Source: Microbacterium sp.
GTDB lineage: Bacteria; Actinomycetota; Actinomycetes; Actinomycetales; Microbacteriaceae
Assembly: GCF_003248605.1 (NCBI RefSeq)
Contig: NZ_QFPF01000125.1
Coordinates: 1 to 8,849 of the forward strand
Reading direction: 5' to 3'
Length of the DNA stretch: 8,849 nt
Every line of letters starts with the position of its first letter. Positions within the stretch are counted from its first letter, which is position 1. Under the pieces are notes generated by a model. That model did no database searches and had not been told where the DNA came from. It worked only from the letters and a program-made list of their open reading frames with translations. This document shows positions 1 to 5,883 of the stretch, in pieces. Position numbers and translations under genes: made by a program.

Positions 1-1293
<1,293 letters not shown>

Positions 1294-1320
1294 TTAGCAC
1301 TCAACTTGATCGAGTGCTAA
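1294..1320 (-). promoter_or_regulatory. CIRCE operator (HrcA binding site), perfect consensus
   Basis: The sequence TTAGCACTC-N9-GAGTGCTAA matches the CIRCE consensus at all 18 arm positions, with the canonical 9-nt spacer. It lies between the predicted groEL -10 box and the ribosome site, at or just after the expected transcription start. HrcA dimers bind CIRCE and repress chaperone genes until heat or unfolded protein titrates HrcA via GroEL. The position implies block of initiation or early elongation. Confidence 0.97.
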
Positions 1321-1323
1321 CCC

Positions 1324-1352
1324 ATTCTGGCACTCGCCCCTGGAGAGTGCAA
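1324..1352 (-). promoter_or_regulatory. Predicted housekeeping-sigma promoter of groEL
   Basis: Reading the minus strand, TTGCAC (1347-1352) and CAGAAT (1324-1329) are separated by exactly 17 nt. Each matches the sigma-70 consensus at four or more positions. The expected transcription start falls at the edge of the CIRCE operator, giving a leader of about 60 nt before the groEL ATG. No transcript data were available; the call rests on spacing, box similarity and operator position. Confidence 0.65.
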
Positions 1353-1353
1353 G
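1327..1353 (-). promoter_or_regulatory. Second, degenerate CIRCE-like operator inside the groEL promoter
   Basis: The plus strand reads CTGGCACTC-N9-GAGTGCAAG. It keeps the GCACTC/GAGTGC core with the exact CIRCE spacer and matches the consensus at 14 of 18 arm positions. It covers the 17-nt promoter spacer and touches both hexamers. Its centre is 33 bp, about three helical turns, from the centre of the perfect CIRCE, so two HrcA dimers could sit on one DNA face. Some Gram-positive chaperone promoters are known to have two CIRCE copies; function here is inferred. Confidence 0.6.
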
Positions 1354-1361
1354 CCGCCGTG

Positions 1362-1381
1362 CGCCGCCCCGTGGCGCGGCG
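1362..1381 (-). terminator. GC-rich hairpin after the DUF3048 gene (weak terminator candidate)
   Basis: A 6-bp perfect GC stem (CGCCGC/GCGGCG) with an 8-nt loop starts 2 nt after the DUF3048 stop codon and ends about 10 nt before the groEL -35 box. No T-tract follows, as is common for actinobacterial terminators, and short GC stems arise easily by chance at this base composition. Confidence 0.3.
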
Positions 1382-1382
1382 T

Positions 1383-2483
1383 TCAGACGACGCCCACCGC
1401 CCCGCCGTATCCGGCCGGCACGAGCTCGACCCACGTGTTGCCCGGCGCCAGATAGATCGGCATGCCGTACGCGTTCGTGAGCGCGATCGGGGCCTCTCGC
1501 GACGGCTTGGTCCACGTCGCCTGCACGACCTTGCCGCCCGTCGCGATCCACGCGGTGCCCGAGCCCACCATGACGGTGCGCGGGATCTCGCCGTAGGCCC
1601 AGTCGATGTCCACCGAGACCACGACGACGTTCGTCGCTCCCAGCTGCGCCCCCGACGCGTCGAGATCGGCCACGCCGTTCTGTGCACGCAGATAACGCGT
1701 GGATGCCGCATCCCACCGCCACGAGCGGGTCTCGCGCGGCGAGAACGAGAGGTCGAAGCCCGCGGCCGGCGACCCGTACGCCGCCGCGGAGGCCGTCTGC
1801 GGCCGCGCGGAGTACGCGAACTGCTGCGCGGGCGGGGCGATGCCGGCATAGGCGGCCCGCAGCCGCTGCGCCTCGACGAGCACGTTGTGCGGGGCGGCTT
1901 TGGTCCGCGTGCGGAACATGTAGGCATCGTCGGCGCCGCCGTGGATGGCGTTGTGCACGTTCGTTGCGACCATCATGTCGACGAACCGCTGCTGACCGCC
2001 CGAGTAGGCGATGACCCCGCCGAACGGGCTCACGATGTCGGGATCCATGGGGCGGATGCTGCGCACCGGTCCGATCTGCTCCGGCACATCGGAGTACCAC
2101 GCGGCCACGTACCTGGTCAGCCCCCCCTCGACCAGCTCCTCGAACACGATGTCGGCACGCTCGAGCCCCACCTGCGGGCGGGCGGCGGGATGGTTGTCGA
2201 TCTTGGCGGTGAGGGCGGGACCGGTGATCGAGTCGGCGAGCACCTCGGTTCCCCGCAGCGGCGAGAGCGCCGTCGCGGGCGGCTCGGGCGTGGGGGTGGG
2301 GGTGGCCGTCTCGGAGGGCGTGGCGGTCGGGGTGGCTGCCGCGCTCGTGCGGTCTGCGACCGGTGCGCCCGCGCACCCGGCGAGCACGGCGGAGAGCGAT
2401 ATCGCCAGAGACGTCGCGGCGATGACGAAGCGGCGGCGGGGCGCGCGCGATGAGGTCGCGCGCCGGCGCGCGGTCGGGATCAT
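1383..2483 (-). CDS. DUF3048 (YerB-family) domain lipoprotein
   Basis: Predicted secreted lipoprotein of 366 residues; the function of the DUF3048 family is not established. An Arg-rich n-region (through residue 18) and a hydrophobic stretch (about 19-33) lead to a lipobox LAGC with Cys37 as the lipidation site, so the protein should sit on the outer face of the membrane. A Thr/Pro/Ala-rich linker follows (about 45-70). The DUF3048 domain then begins, with AKIDNHPAARPQVGLERADI and EELVEGGLTRYVA, followed by IGPVRSIRPMD and AYSGGQQRFVD, all family hallmarks. ATG 2483 was chosen because a TAGTGT -10 box ends 7 nt before it and there is no Shine-Dalgarno; a GTG at 2492, three codons upstream and inside that box, is the longer alternative. 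It lies between the cold-shock gene and groEL, an arrangement I associate with Microbacteriaceae. Family assignment is confident, function unknown. Confidence 0.9.
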   Translation of the reverse strand: MIPTARRRATSSRAPRRRFVIAATSLAISLSAVLAGCAGAPVADRTSAAATPTATPSETATPTPTPEPPATALSPLRGTEVLADSITGPALTAKIDNHPAARPQVGLERADIVFEELVEGGLTRYVAAWYSDVPEQIGPVRSIRPMDPDIVSPFGGVIAYSGGQQRFVDMMVATNVHNAIHGGADDAYMFRTRTKAAPHNVLVEAQRLRAAYAGIAPPAQQFAYSARPQTASAAAYGSPAAGFDLSFSPRETRSWRWDAASTRYLRAQNGVADLDASGAQLGATNVVVVSVDIDWAYGEIPRTVMVGSGTAWIATGGKVVQATWTKPSREAPIALTNAYGMPIYLAPGNTWVELVPAGYGGAVGVV

Positions 2484-2490
2484 GCGCGTC

Positions 2491-2496
2491 ACACTA
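2491..2496 (-). promoter_or_regulatory. -10 box for a leaderless DUF3048 transcript
   Basis: TAGTGT on the minus strand, followed by 7 nt and then ATG 2483. It fits the actinobacterial TANNNT rule, with transcription starting at or next to the start codon. No convincing -35 hexamer is visible. If real, it excludes the GTG at 2492 as the start, because that codon overlaps the box. Confidence 0.45.
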
Positions 2497-2546
2497 GGCG
2501 GCGGCGACGACCGAGACCGGTCGACACGGCGGCACGGGCGCGATGT

Positions 2547-2575
2547 GTCCTCCGCGAGGACCCGATCACGTCGGG
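2547..2575 (-). terminator. Two back-to-back hairpins after the cold-shock gene
   Basis: On the transcript, the first hairpin (CCCGA, 5-nt loop, TCGGG; 2561-2575) begins 1 nt after the csp stop codon. The second (GTCCTC, 3-nt loop, GAGGAC; 2547-2561) follows, sharing one base. Both stems are perfect. There is no U-tract. They could end or stabilise the short csp mRNA and insulate the DUF3048 gene, which has its own promoter candidate. Confidence 0.45.
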
Positions 2576-2576
2576 G

Positions 2577-2783
2577 TCAGGCGACGACGCGGACGGACTC
2601 GGCCTGGGGGCCCTTCTGCCCCGAGCCGACCGTGAACTCCACGGCCTGTCCCTCTTCGAGCACGCGGAAACCCGTCATGTCGATGTTCGAGTAGTGGACG
2701 AAGACGTCCTGACCGCCGTCCGCCACGGTGATGAATCCGTAGCCCTTCTCGGCGTTGAACCACTTGACAGTGCCTTGGGCCAT
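2577..2783 (-). CDS. CspA-family cold-shock protein
   Basis: A 68-residue single cold-shock domain that binds single-stranded nucleic acid and melts RNA structure in the cytoplasm. It starts [21 protein letters not shown]-1 (KGYGFI, about residues 13-18) and RNP-2 (VFVHY, about 27-31) are both intact, as is the closing [21 protein letters not shown] segment. Length is typical (65-70 residues). The frame extends upstream to 2921, but ATG 2783 gives the canonical N-terminus and has an AGGAG ribosome site (2791-2795) 7 nt upstream, unlike its leaderless-looking neighbours. It is probably monocistronic, with a terminator-like hairpin pair behind it and another hairpin closing the upstream gene. 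Paralogue identity (cspA, cspB, capA) cannot be fixed from sequence alone. Confidence 0.96.
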   Translation of the reverse strand: MAQGTVKWFNAEKGYGFITVADGGQDVFVHYSNIDMTGFRVLEEGQAVEFTVGSGQKGPQAESVRVVA

Positions 2784-2820
2784 GCGTGTACTCCTGTGCT
2801 GCGGGGGGTGCGTCTGCGCC

Positions 2821-2826
2821 AGAATA
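2821..2826 (-). promoter_or_regulatory. Possible -10 box of the cold-shock gene
   Basis: TATTCT on the minus strand lies about 37 nt before the csp start codon, in the only AT-rich stretch near it, and would give a leader of about 30 nt carrying the AGGAG site. It matches TATAAT at four of six positions. The -35 region is poor. A CCAGCG/CGCTGG inverted repeat (2828-2833 and 2852-2857) brackets the spacer; its role is unknown. Confidence 0.3.
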
Positions 2827-2906
2827 ACCAGCGCCGCGCGCCCTGAAACGCCGCTGGCGCCACTGTTGACATGCAGGCCGCGAACTCTTAACTCCGCGGA
2901 AACATC

Positions 2907-2925
2907 AGGGGCGGCATCCACCCCT
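2907..2925 (-). terminator. Hairpin terminator candidate after the LytR_C gene
   Basis: The transcript would read AGGGGUGG-AUG-CCGCCCCU: an 8-bp stem with one G-U pair and a 3-nt loop, 13 nt after the LytR_C stop codon. A short U-containing run (GAUGUUUCC) follows. This is the best terminator-like structure in the window and separates the LytR_C gene from the cold-shock gene. Confidence 0.5.
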
Positions 2926-2938
2926 CAGCGGGTGCGGA

Positions 2939-3499
2939 TCACTCCTCGGGAGCGGGGGCCTCGGTCGCTCGATCGAGACCGATGACCACCGTCAGTTGCG
3001 TCGCCGCGGTGCCCGGCAGCGGGTACTCGGGGTCGAGGATGACCTCGGCCGCGCCGATCAGATCGGCCAGTCCGCGGGCGGCCGCTTCGGCCTCGGACGC
3101 GGCGTAGTAGACGGTCGTCGTGGCGAACTCGCGGTCTCCGGCGTTGCTGGCGATGACGTTCGAGTCCGCCCAGCCCTGCGCGACGAGTTCGTCCTTGAGC
3201 TGAGTGGCCAGACCGTCCTGCGGGGTGCCGTTGAGCACAAGCACCGAATAGGACGTATCGACCACGGGGGCGACGGTGGGTGTGGGTGCCACCGTCGGCA
3301 CGGGCTCGGGGAACAGCACGATCCGGCCCTGCCCGAGGAGGGTGGCGAAGATGCCGGCCGCAACGAGCACGATCGTGGCGACCAGCGCCCAGAGGAAGAC
3401 GACCCACCCGCGCACGCGAGGGTTCTCGGCGCGGTGCGCCCCGACCCGACCGGCGGACGGCGGCAGGTCGTCGAATCGGTCCTTCGGGGGCGTGGGCAC
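2939..3499 (-). CDS. LytR C-terminal domain protein, single-pass membrane protein
   Basis: 186 residues. A short Pro- and charge-rich cytoplasmic N-terminus (1-30) precedes one membrane helix (about 31-55, WVVFLWALVATIVLVAAGIF). A Pro/Thr/Val linker (about 63-80) follows, then a LytR_C domain (about 83-175) that starts SVLVLNGTPQDGLATQLKDE, the typical VLNGT entry of the family, and ends LTVVIGLDRA. The domain should face the cell-wall side. LytR_C is best known at the C-terminus of LytR-CpsA-Psr enzymes that attach glycopolymers to peptidoglycan; here no LCP catalytic domain is present, so it is not itself such an enzyme. The start is a GTG without a Shine-Dalgarno, but a TAGCAT box lies 6 nt upstream, suggesting a leaderless mRNA. 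It is downstream of the DUF3263 gene in the same direction. The family call is confident, the role inferred. Confidence 0.9.
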   Translation of the reverse strand: MPTPPKDRFDDLPPSAGRVGAHRAENPRVRGWVVFLWALVATIVLVAAGIFATLLGQGRIVLFPEPVPTVAPTPTVAPVVDTSYSVLVLNGTPQDGLATQLKDELVAQGWADSNVIASNAGDREFATTTVYYAASEAEAAARGLADLIGAAEVILDPEYPLPGTAATQLTVVIGLDRATEAPAPEE

Positions 3500-3505
3500 C
3501 AGAGA

Positions 3506-3511
3506 ATGCTA
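3506..3511 (-). promoter_or_regulatory. -10 box for a leaderless LytR_C transcript
   Basis: TAGCAT on the minus strand, then 6 nt, then GTG 3499. This spacing puts the transcription start on the start codon. No -35 box is evident; the upstream sequence is a GC-rich hairpin and repeat. Confidence 0.45.
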
Positions 3512-3527
3512 CCGGCGGCGTCCCCGC

Positions 3528-3587
3528 GGCCCCGGCAGGGGGCGGGGCGCGTCAGGGCGAGGCCCGGCAGAGGTCGGGGCGCGTCAG
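3528..3587. repeat. Two imperfect direct repeats (about 28 bp) between the DUF3263 and LytR_C genes
   Basis: Copy 1 (3528-3555) and copy 2 (3561-3587) share an exact 13-mer CGGGGCGCGTCAG (3543-3555 and 3575-3587) plus a flanking GGCCC(C)GGCAG arm, differing by two substitutions and one indel. Copy 2 contains the DUF3263 stop codon. Copy 1 can fold into a 6-bp GCCCCG/CGGGGC hairpin (3529-3548); copy 2 forms only a shorter one. It may be a local duplication acting as a weak terminator, or slippage in GC-rich DNA. Confidence 0.55.
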
Positions 3588-3853
3588 CCCCGGAACTCGG
3601 CGGGAAGCGCCCGCTCCCGCGCGCGCCGGGTGCGCTCCTGCTGGTCGCGCAGTCGGCGCAGTCGCCGCACGAGCATCGGGTCGTGCGCGAGGGCGGCGGG
3701 CGAGTCGATGAGCCGGCCGAGCAGCTGGTAGTACCGGGCCGGGGCGAGCCCCAGGTCGGAGCGGATCGCCTGCTCCTTCGCGCCCGCGTGCCGCAGCCAT
3801 TCGCCCTCGAACGCGAGGATCGCGCGCTCGTCGTCGGTGAGGGGCTCGGGCAT
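3584..3853 (-). CDS. DUF3263 domain protein (small, Arg-rich)
   Basis: 89 residues, mostly helical and strongly basic at the C-terminus. It matches the DUF3263 pattern almost end to end: ERAILAFEGEWLRHAGAKEQ, then AIRSDLGLAPARYYQLLGRL, then ID(S/T)P-AL--DPMLVRRLRRLR. The AKEQAIR..LGL...RYYQLL stretch (about residues 26-46) resembles a helix-turn-helix, so DNA binding is plausible, but the family function is not established. No signal or membrane segment. The ATG has no Shine-Dalgarno; a TAGCGT box lies 6 nt upstream and contains the stop codon of the DUF2332 gene, so the two genes abut (9 nt gap) yet may be transcribed separately. The DUF3263-LytR_C-csp order recurs in Microbacteriaceae to my knowledge, which supports all three calls. 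Confidence 0.9.
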   Translation of the reverse strand: MPEPLTDDERAILAFEGEWLRHAGAKEQAIRSDLGLAPARYYQLLGRLIDSPAALAHDPMLVRRLRRLRDQQERTRRARERALPAEFRG

Positions 3854-3859
3854 GGCCCC

Positions 3860-3865
3860 ACGCTA
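3860..3865 (-). promoter_or_regulatory. -10 box for a leaderless DUF3263 transcript
   Basis: TAGCGT on the minus strand, 6 nt before ATG 3853. Its first three bases are the TAG stop codon of the DUF2332 gene. Geometry is identical to the LytR_C start. No clear -35 box. Confidence 0.4.
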
Positions 3866-4870
3866 ACCCGCGGCGCGCGACGAGCCGTTACGCCACTCCA
3901 GCCAGCCCCCGAGCGGGTCGCACGCGGCGAGCGCGTGCCCGTCCAGCCCGAGCACGAAGCCCGGCCACCTCGCCCCGTCCACCCCCTCCCCCGCACTCGC
4001 CTCGAGCCCCGGCGGGTCGAGCGAGACCCAGCGCGCGCCCACATCGCGGATCGCCGCCCGCATGCGCTGCCGGCCCGCGAAGGGCACGTGCGGGAGCACG
4101 CCGGGTGTCGAGACGACGAGTGTCGCCCCCGATGGGACCCGGGCGGCGAGGGCTTCGAGCGCCCCGGCATCCGTCGCATCGCCCGCGACGATCGTCGGTC
4201 GGTCGGCCGCGGCGACGTCAAGCGCCGCGGAGATGCGCGCCTCGCGGCCCGTCTCGCCCGGCCACACGAGCGTCGTCAGGAACGCCCGATCACTCGGATC
4301 CGCCGCGTTCAGGGGTGCCAGATCGATGCCCGCGCGCCAGACGATCTCGGGCAGATGCAGCGCGGGCACGCCGCGGCCCCGCACGCTGCTGTCCCGCACC
4401 TCGCACTCGAGCACGACAGAGGACCCACCCGAGGGGTCGAGATCGACCTCGGCCGCCCCGCGATACCGGTAGGCGTACCGGTCGGGCAGAAGGCACAGCC
4501 CGGCCGAGGCCCCCACCTCGATGAGGGCGATCGGCCCCTCGATCAGACTGAGCGCGGGCACGAGCGCCGCACAGCGCTGCGGCTCGTTCGTCTGCACCGA
4601 GCGTCGAGCGGCCTCGGCGACGAGCGCGTCCGCGTGACGCACGAGCCACTCCACGAACGGCACGCCCGGCAAGGGCCGCGCCCCCAGCATCCGCGCCACC
4701 GCGAACACGAGCGGCGGCTGGCGCCGGTTCGCGGGCAGCCGGTCGATCACGGCGCACGCCGACGCGGAGTCCGCCACCGCACGCGCCCATTCCTCGTAGA
4801 CCGGCGAGCGGCCCGGCGCCTCGTCGCGGGCGAACCGCGCGTAGCGCGAAGCGGCATCGTGTGACGGCAT
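3863..4870 (-). CDS. DUF2332 domain protein, methyltransferase-like motif
   Basis: 335 residues, cytoplasmic, no signal or membrane helix. The layout fits DUF2332: an N-terminal helical part (ASRYARFARDEAPGRSPVYEEWARAVA region, residues about 7-34), NRRQPPLVFAVARMLG (about 48-63), and an NEPQRCAALVPALSLIEGPI segment (about 95-114). A glycine motif IEVGASAGLCL (about 117-127) and later VVSTPGVLPHVPF then remain, with a WVSLDPPGLEA segment near the C-terminus. The ALIEVGASAGLC stretch looks like motif I of Rossmann-fold SAM methyltransferases; activity is unproven. ATG 4870 was chosen because homologues usually start near PSHDAASRYARFA; the open frame continues to 5263 only because it shadows msrB. 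Upstream there is a G6 run and a TTGAAT box 6 nt before ATG. It is divergent from msrB. Confidence 0.88.
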   Translation of the reverse strand: MPSHDAASRYARFARDEAPGRSPVYEEWARAVADSASACAVIDRLPANRRQPPLVFAVARMLGARPLPGVPFVEWLVRHADALVAEAARRSVQTNEPQRCAALVPALSLIEGPIALIEVGASAGLCLLPDRYAYRYRGAAEVDLDPSGGSSVVLECEVRDSSVRGRGVPALHLPEIVWRAGIDLAPLNAADPSDRAFLTTLVWPGETGREARISAALDVAAADRPTIVAGDATDAGALEALAARVPSGATLVVSTPGVLPHVPFAGRQRMRAAIRDVGARWVSLDPPGLEASAGEGVDGARWPGFVLGLDGHALAACDPLGGWLEWRNGSSRAAG

Positions 4871-4945
4871 CCCCCCATTCAATCCCGCGAACCGGGAACC
4901 GACCCGACAGATCCGGGGTTGAATAGAAGGCGAACAGGAGGAGAC
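4871..4945. promoter_or_regulatory. Divergent control region between the DUF2332 gene and msrB
   Basis: 75 bp between two divergent starts. It contains mirrored TTGAAT boxes, one on each strand (minus 4877-4882, plus 4919-4924), plausible -10 elements for the two genes. Between them is a palindrome TCCCG-N5-CGGGA (4883-4897), a possible operator. The AGGAGG ribosome site of msrB (4936-4941) is at the right end. No clear -35 boxes were found, so promoter calls are tentative. Confidence 0.4.
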
Positions 4946-5347
4946 ATGACCTACGCCGTCAACAAGAGCGACGCGCAGTGGCGTGAGCAGCTCGACGCCG
5001 ACCGGTATGCCGTGCTGCGCCAGGCCGCGACCGAGCGCCCCTACACGGGCGAGCTGCTCGACGAGAGCCGCGCGGGCCTGTACACCTGCGCCGCGTGCAA
5101 TGCAGAGCTGTTCCGGAGCGGCACCAAGTTCGACTCGGGTTGCGGGTGGCCGAGCTTCTACGAATCCGTCCGCCCCGAGGCGGTCGAGCTGATCGAGGAC
5201 CGCACGCACGGGATGCTGCGCACCGAGGTGCGCTGCGCCACCTGCGGATCGCACCTCGGCCACGTGTTCCCCGACGGCTACGGCACGCCGACCGGCGACC
5301 GCTACTGCATGAACTCGCTTGCGCTCGGGTTCACCGCAGCCTCGTGA
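4946..5347 (+). CDS. msrB: Peptide-methionine (R)-S-oxide reductase MsrB
   Basis: Reduces the R epimer of methionine sulfoxide in proteins back to methionine, using thioredoxin, in the cytoplasm; part of oxidative-damage repair. 133 residues, a full-length single-domain MsrB. Zinc ligands are CAAC (Cys48, Cys51) and CATC (Cys97, Cys100), followed by GSHLGHVFPDG. The GCGWPSF motif (65-71) contains Cys66, at the usual resolving position. The catalytic cysteine is Cys121 in RYCMNSLAL. The start is ATG 4946, 4 nt after AGGAGG; an in-frame TTG at 4919 would add nine residues without a ribosome site. No MsrA partner is present here. The downstream nitroreductase gene overlaps it by GTGA (5344-5347), so they are probably one operon. 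Confidence 0.97.
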   Translation: MTYAVNKSDAQWREQLDADRYAVLRQAATERPYTGELLDESRAGLYTCAACNAELFRSGTKFDSGCGWPSFYESVRPEAVELIEDRTHGMLRTEVRCATCGSHLGHVFPDGYGTPTGDRYCMNSLALGFTAAS

Positions 5348-5883
5348 CCGCTTTCGACGCCGTCCGCGCCCGTCGCTCCTGGTCGAAGGTGACCGCCGAG
5401 GCGCCCTCGCACGCCGAACTGCTCGAGCTCGTCTCGGCTGCGGGGCGCGTCGCCGACCACTCGGGCCTCACCCCCTGGCGCCTGATCGAGCTGCGCGGCG
5501 AAGACCGCGACACCCTCGGCCGCGCCATCGCCAAGGCCGAGGGCGACAAGGGCATCTCGAGCAAGCCGCTGCGCGCCCCTCTGCTGATCGCGGTCGTGGC
5601 GAGCCCCCGGAAGAGTGACAAGGTGCCGCGCTGGGAGCAGGAGGCCGTCGCCTCGGGCGTCGCCCACGTGCTGAGCCTGCTGCTCGACGAGGCGGGGTGG
5701 GGGGTCATCTGGCGCACGGGCCATTACACCCGCGCGAAAGCGGTCGCCAAGGCGCACGGGCTCAAGAAGAGCGAGGACCTGCTCGGCTGGCTCTATGTCG
5801 GCGGCAAACCCGACCGGCGCCGGGGCGGGTACCGGCGCGGCGTCGACGCGCGCCGTTTCGTCTCGCGGATGCCTCAGCCCTGA
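5344..5883 (+). CDS. Nitroreductase-family protein, FMN-dependent (YdjA-like)
   Basis: 179 residues, predicted cytoplasmic FMN oxidoreductase using NAD(P)H; substrate unknown. The N-terminal VRARRSWSKV has the RRS motif that contacts FMN phosphate in this fold. ADHSGLTPWRLIEL (about 38-51) and KPLRAPLLIAVVAS follow, then a central helix WEQEAVASGVAHVLSLLLDE, GWGVIWRTG (about 118-126), and LLGWLYVGGKP near the C-terminus: a compact single-domain version like the YdjA subgroup. The start is GTG 5344, overlapping the msrB stop (GTGA) with no Shine-Dalgarno of its own, implying translational coupling. Coupling to MsrB suggests a redox role, which is inference. The stop at 5881-5883 overlaps the stop end of the convergent transporter gene by 10 nt. 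Confidence 0.9.
   Translation: MTAFDAVRARRSWSKVTAEAPSHAELLELVSAAGRVADHSGLTPWRLIELRGEDRDTLGRAIAKAEGDKGISSKPLRAPLLIAVVASPRKSDKVPRWEQEAVASGVAHVLSLLLDEAGWGVIWRTGHYTRAKAVAKAHGLKKSEDLLGWLYVGGKPDRRRGGYRRGVDARRFVSRMPQP

Noticed and set aside
1314..2453. 379-codon plus-strand frame opposite the DUF3048 gene
   Set aside because: High-GC shadow; Arg/His/Gly-rich low-complexity translation, no start signal.
2866..2893. TTGACA on the plus strand with 17-nt spacing to TAACTC
   Set aside because: The -35 is perfect but the -10 is poor, and no plus-strand gene lies downstream; an antisense RNA is possible but unsupported.
2784..2921. 46-residue N-terminal extension of the cold-shock protein
   Set aside because: [10 protein letters not shown] at 2783 is the normal start and has AGGAG upstream; the extension would also run through a terminator-like hairpin.
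2996..4864. 622-codon plus-strand frame across the LytR_C, DUF3263 and DUF2332 genes
   Set aside because: Crosses three genes with clear family signatures on the other strand; Arg/Gly/Pro-rich product of high GC, no recognised motif.
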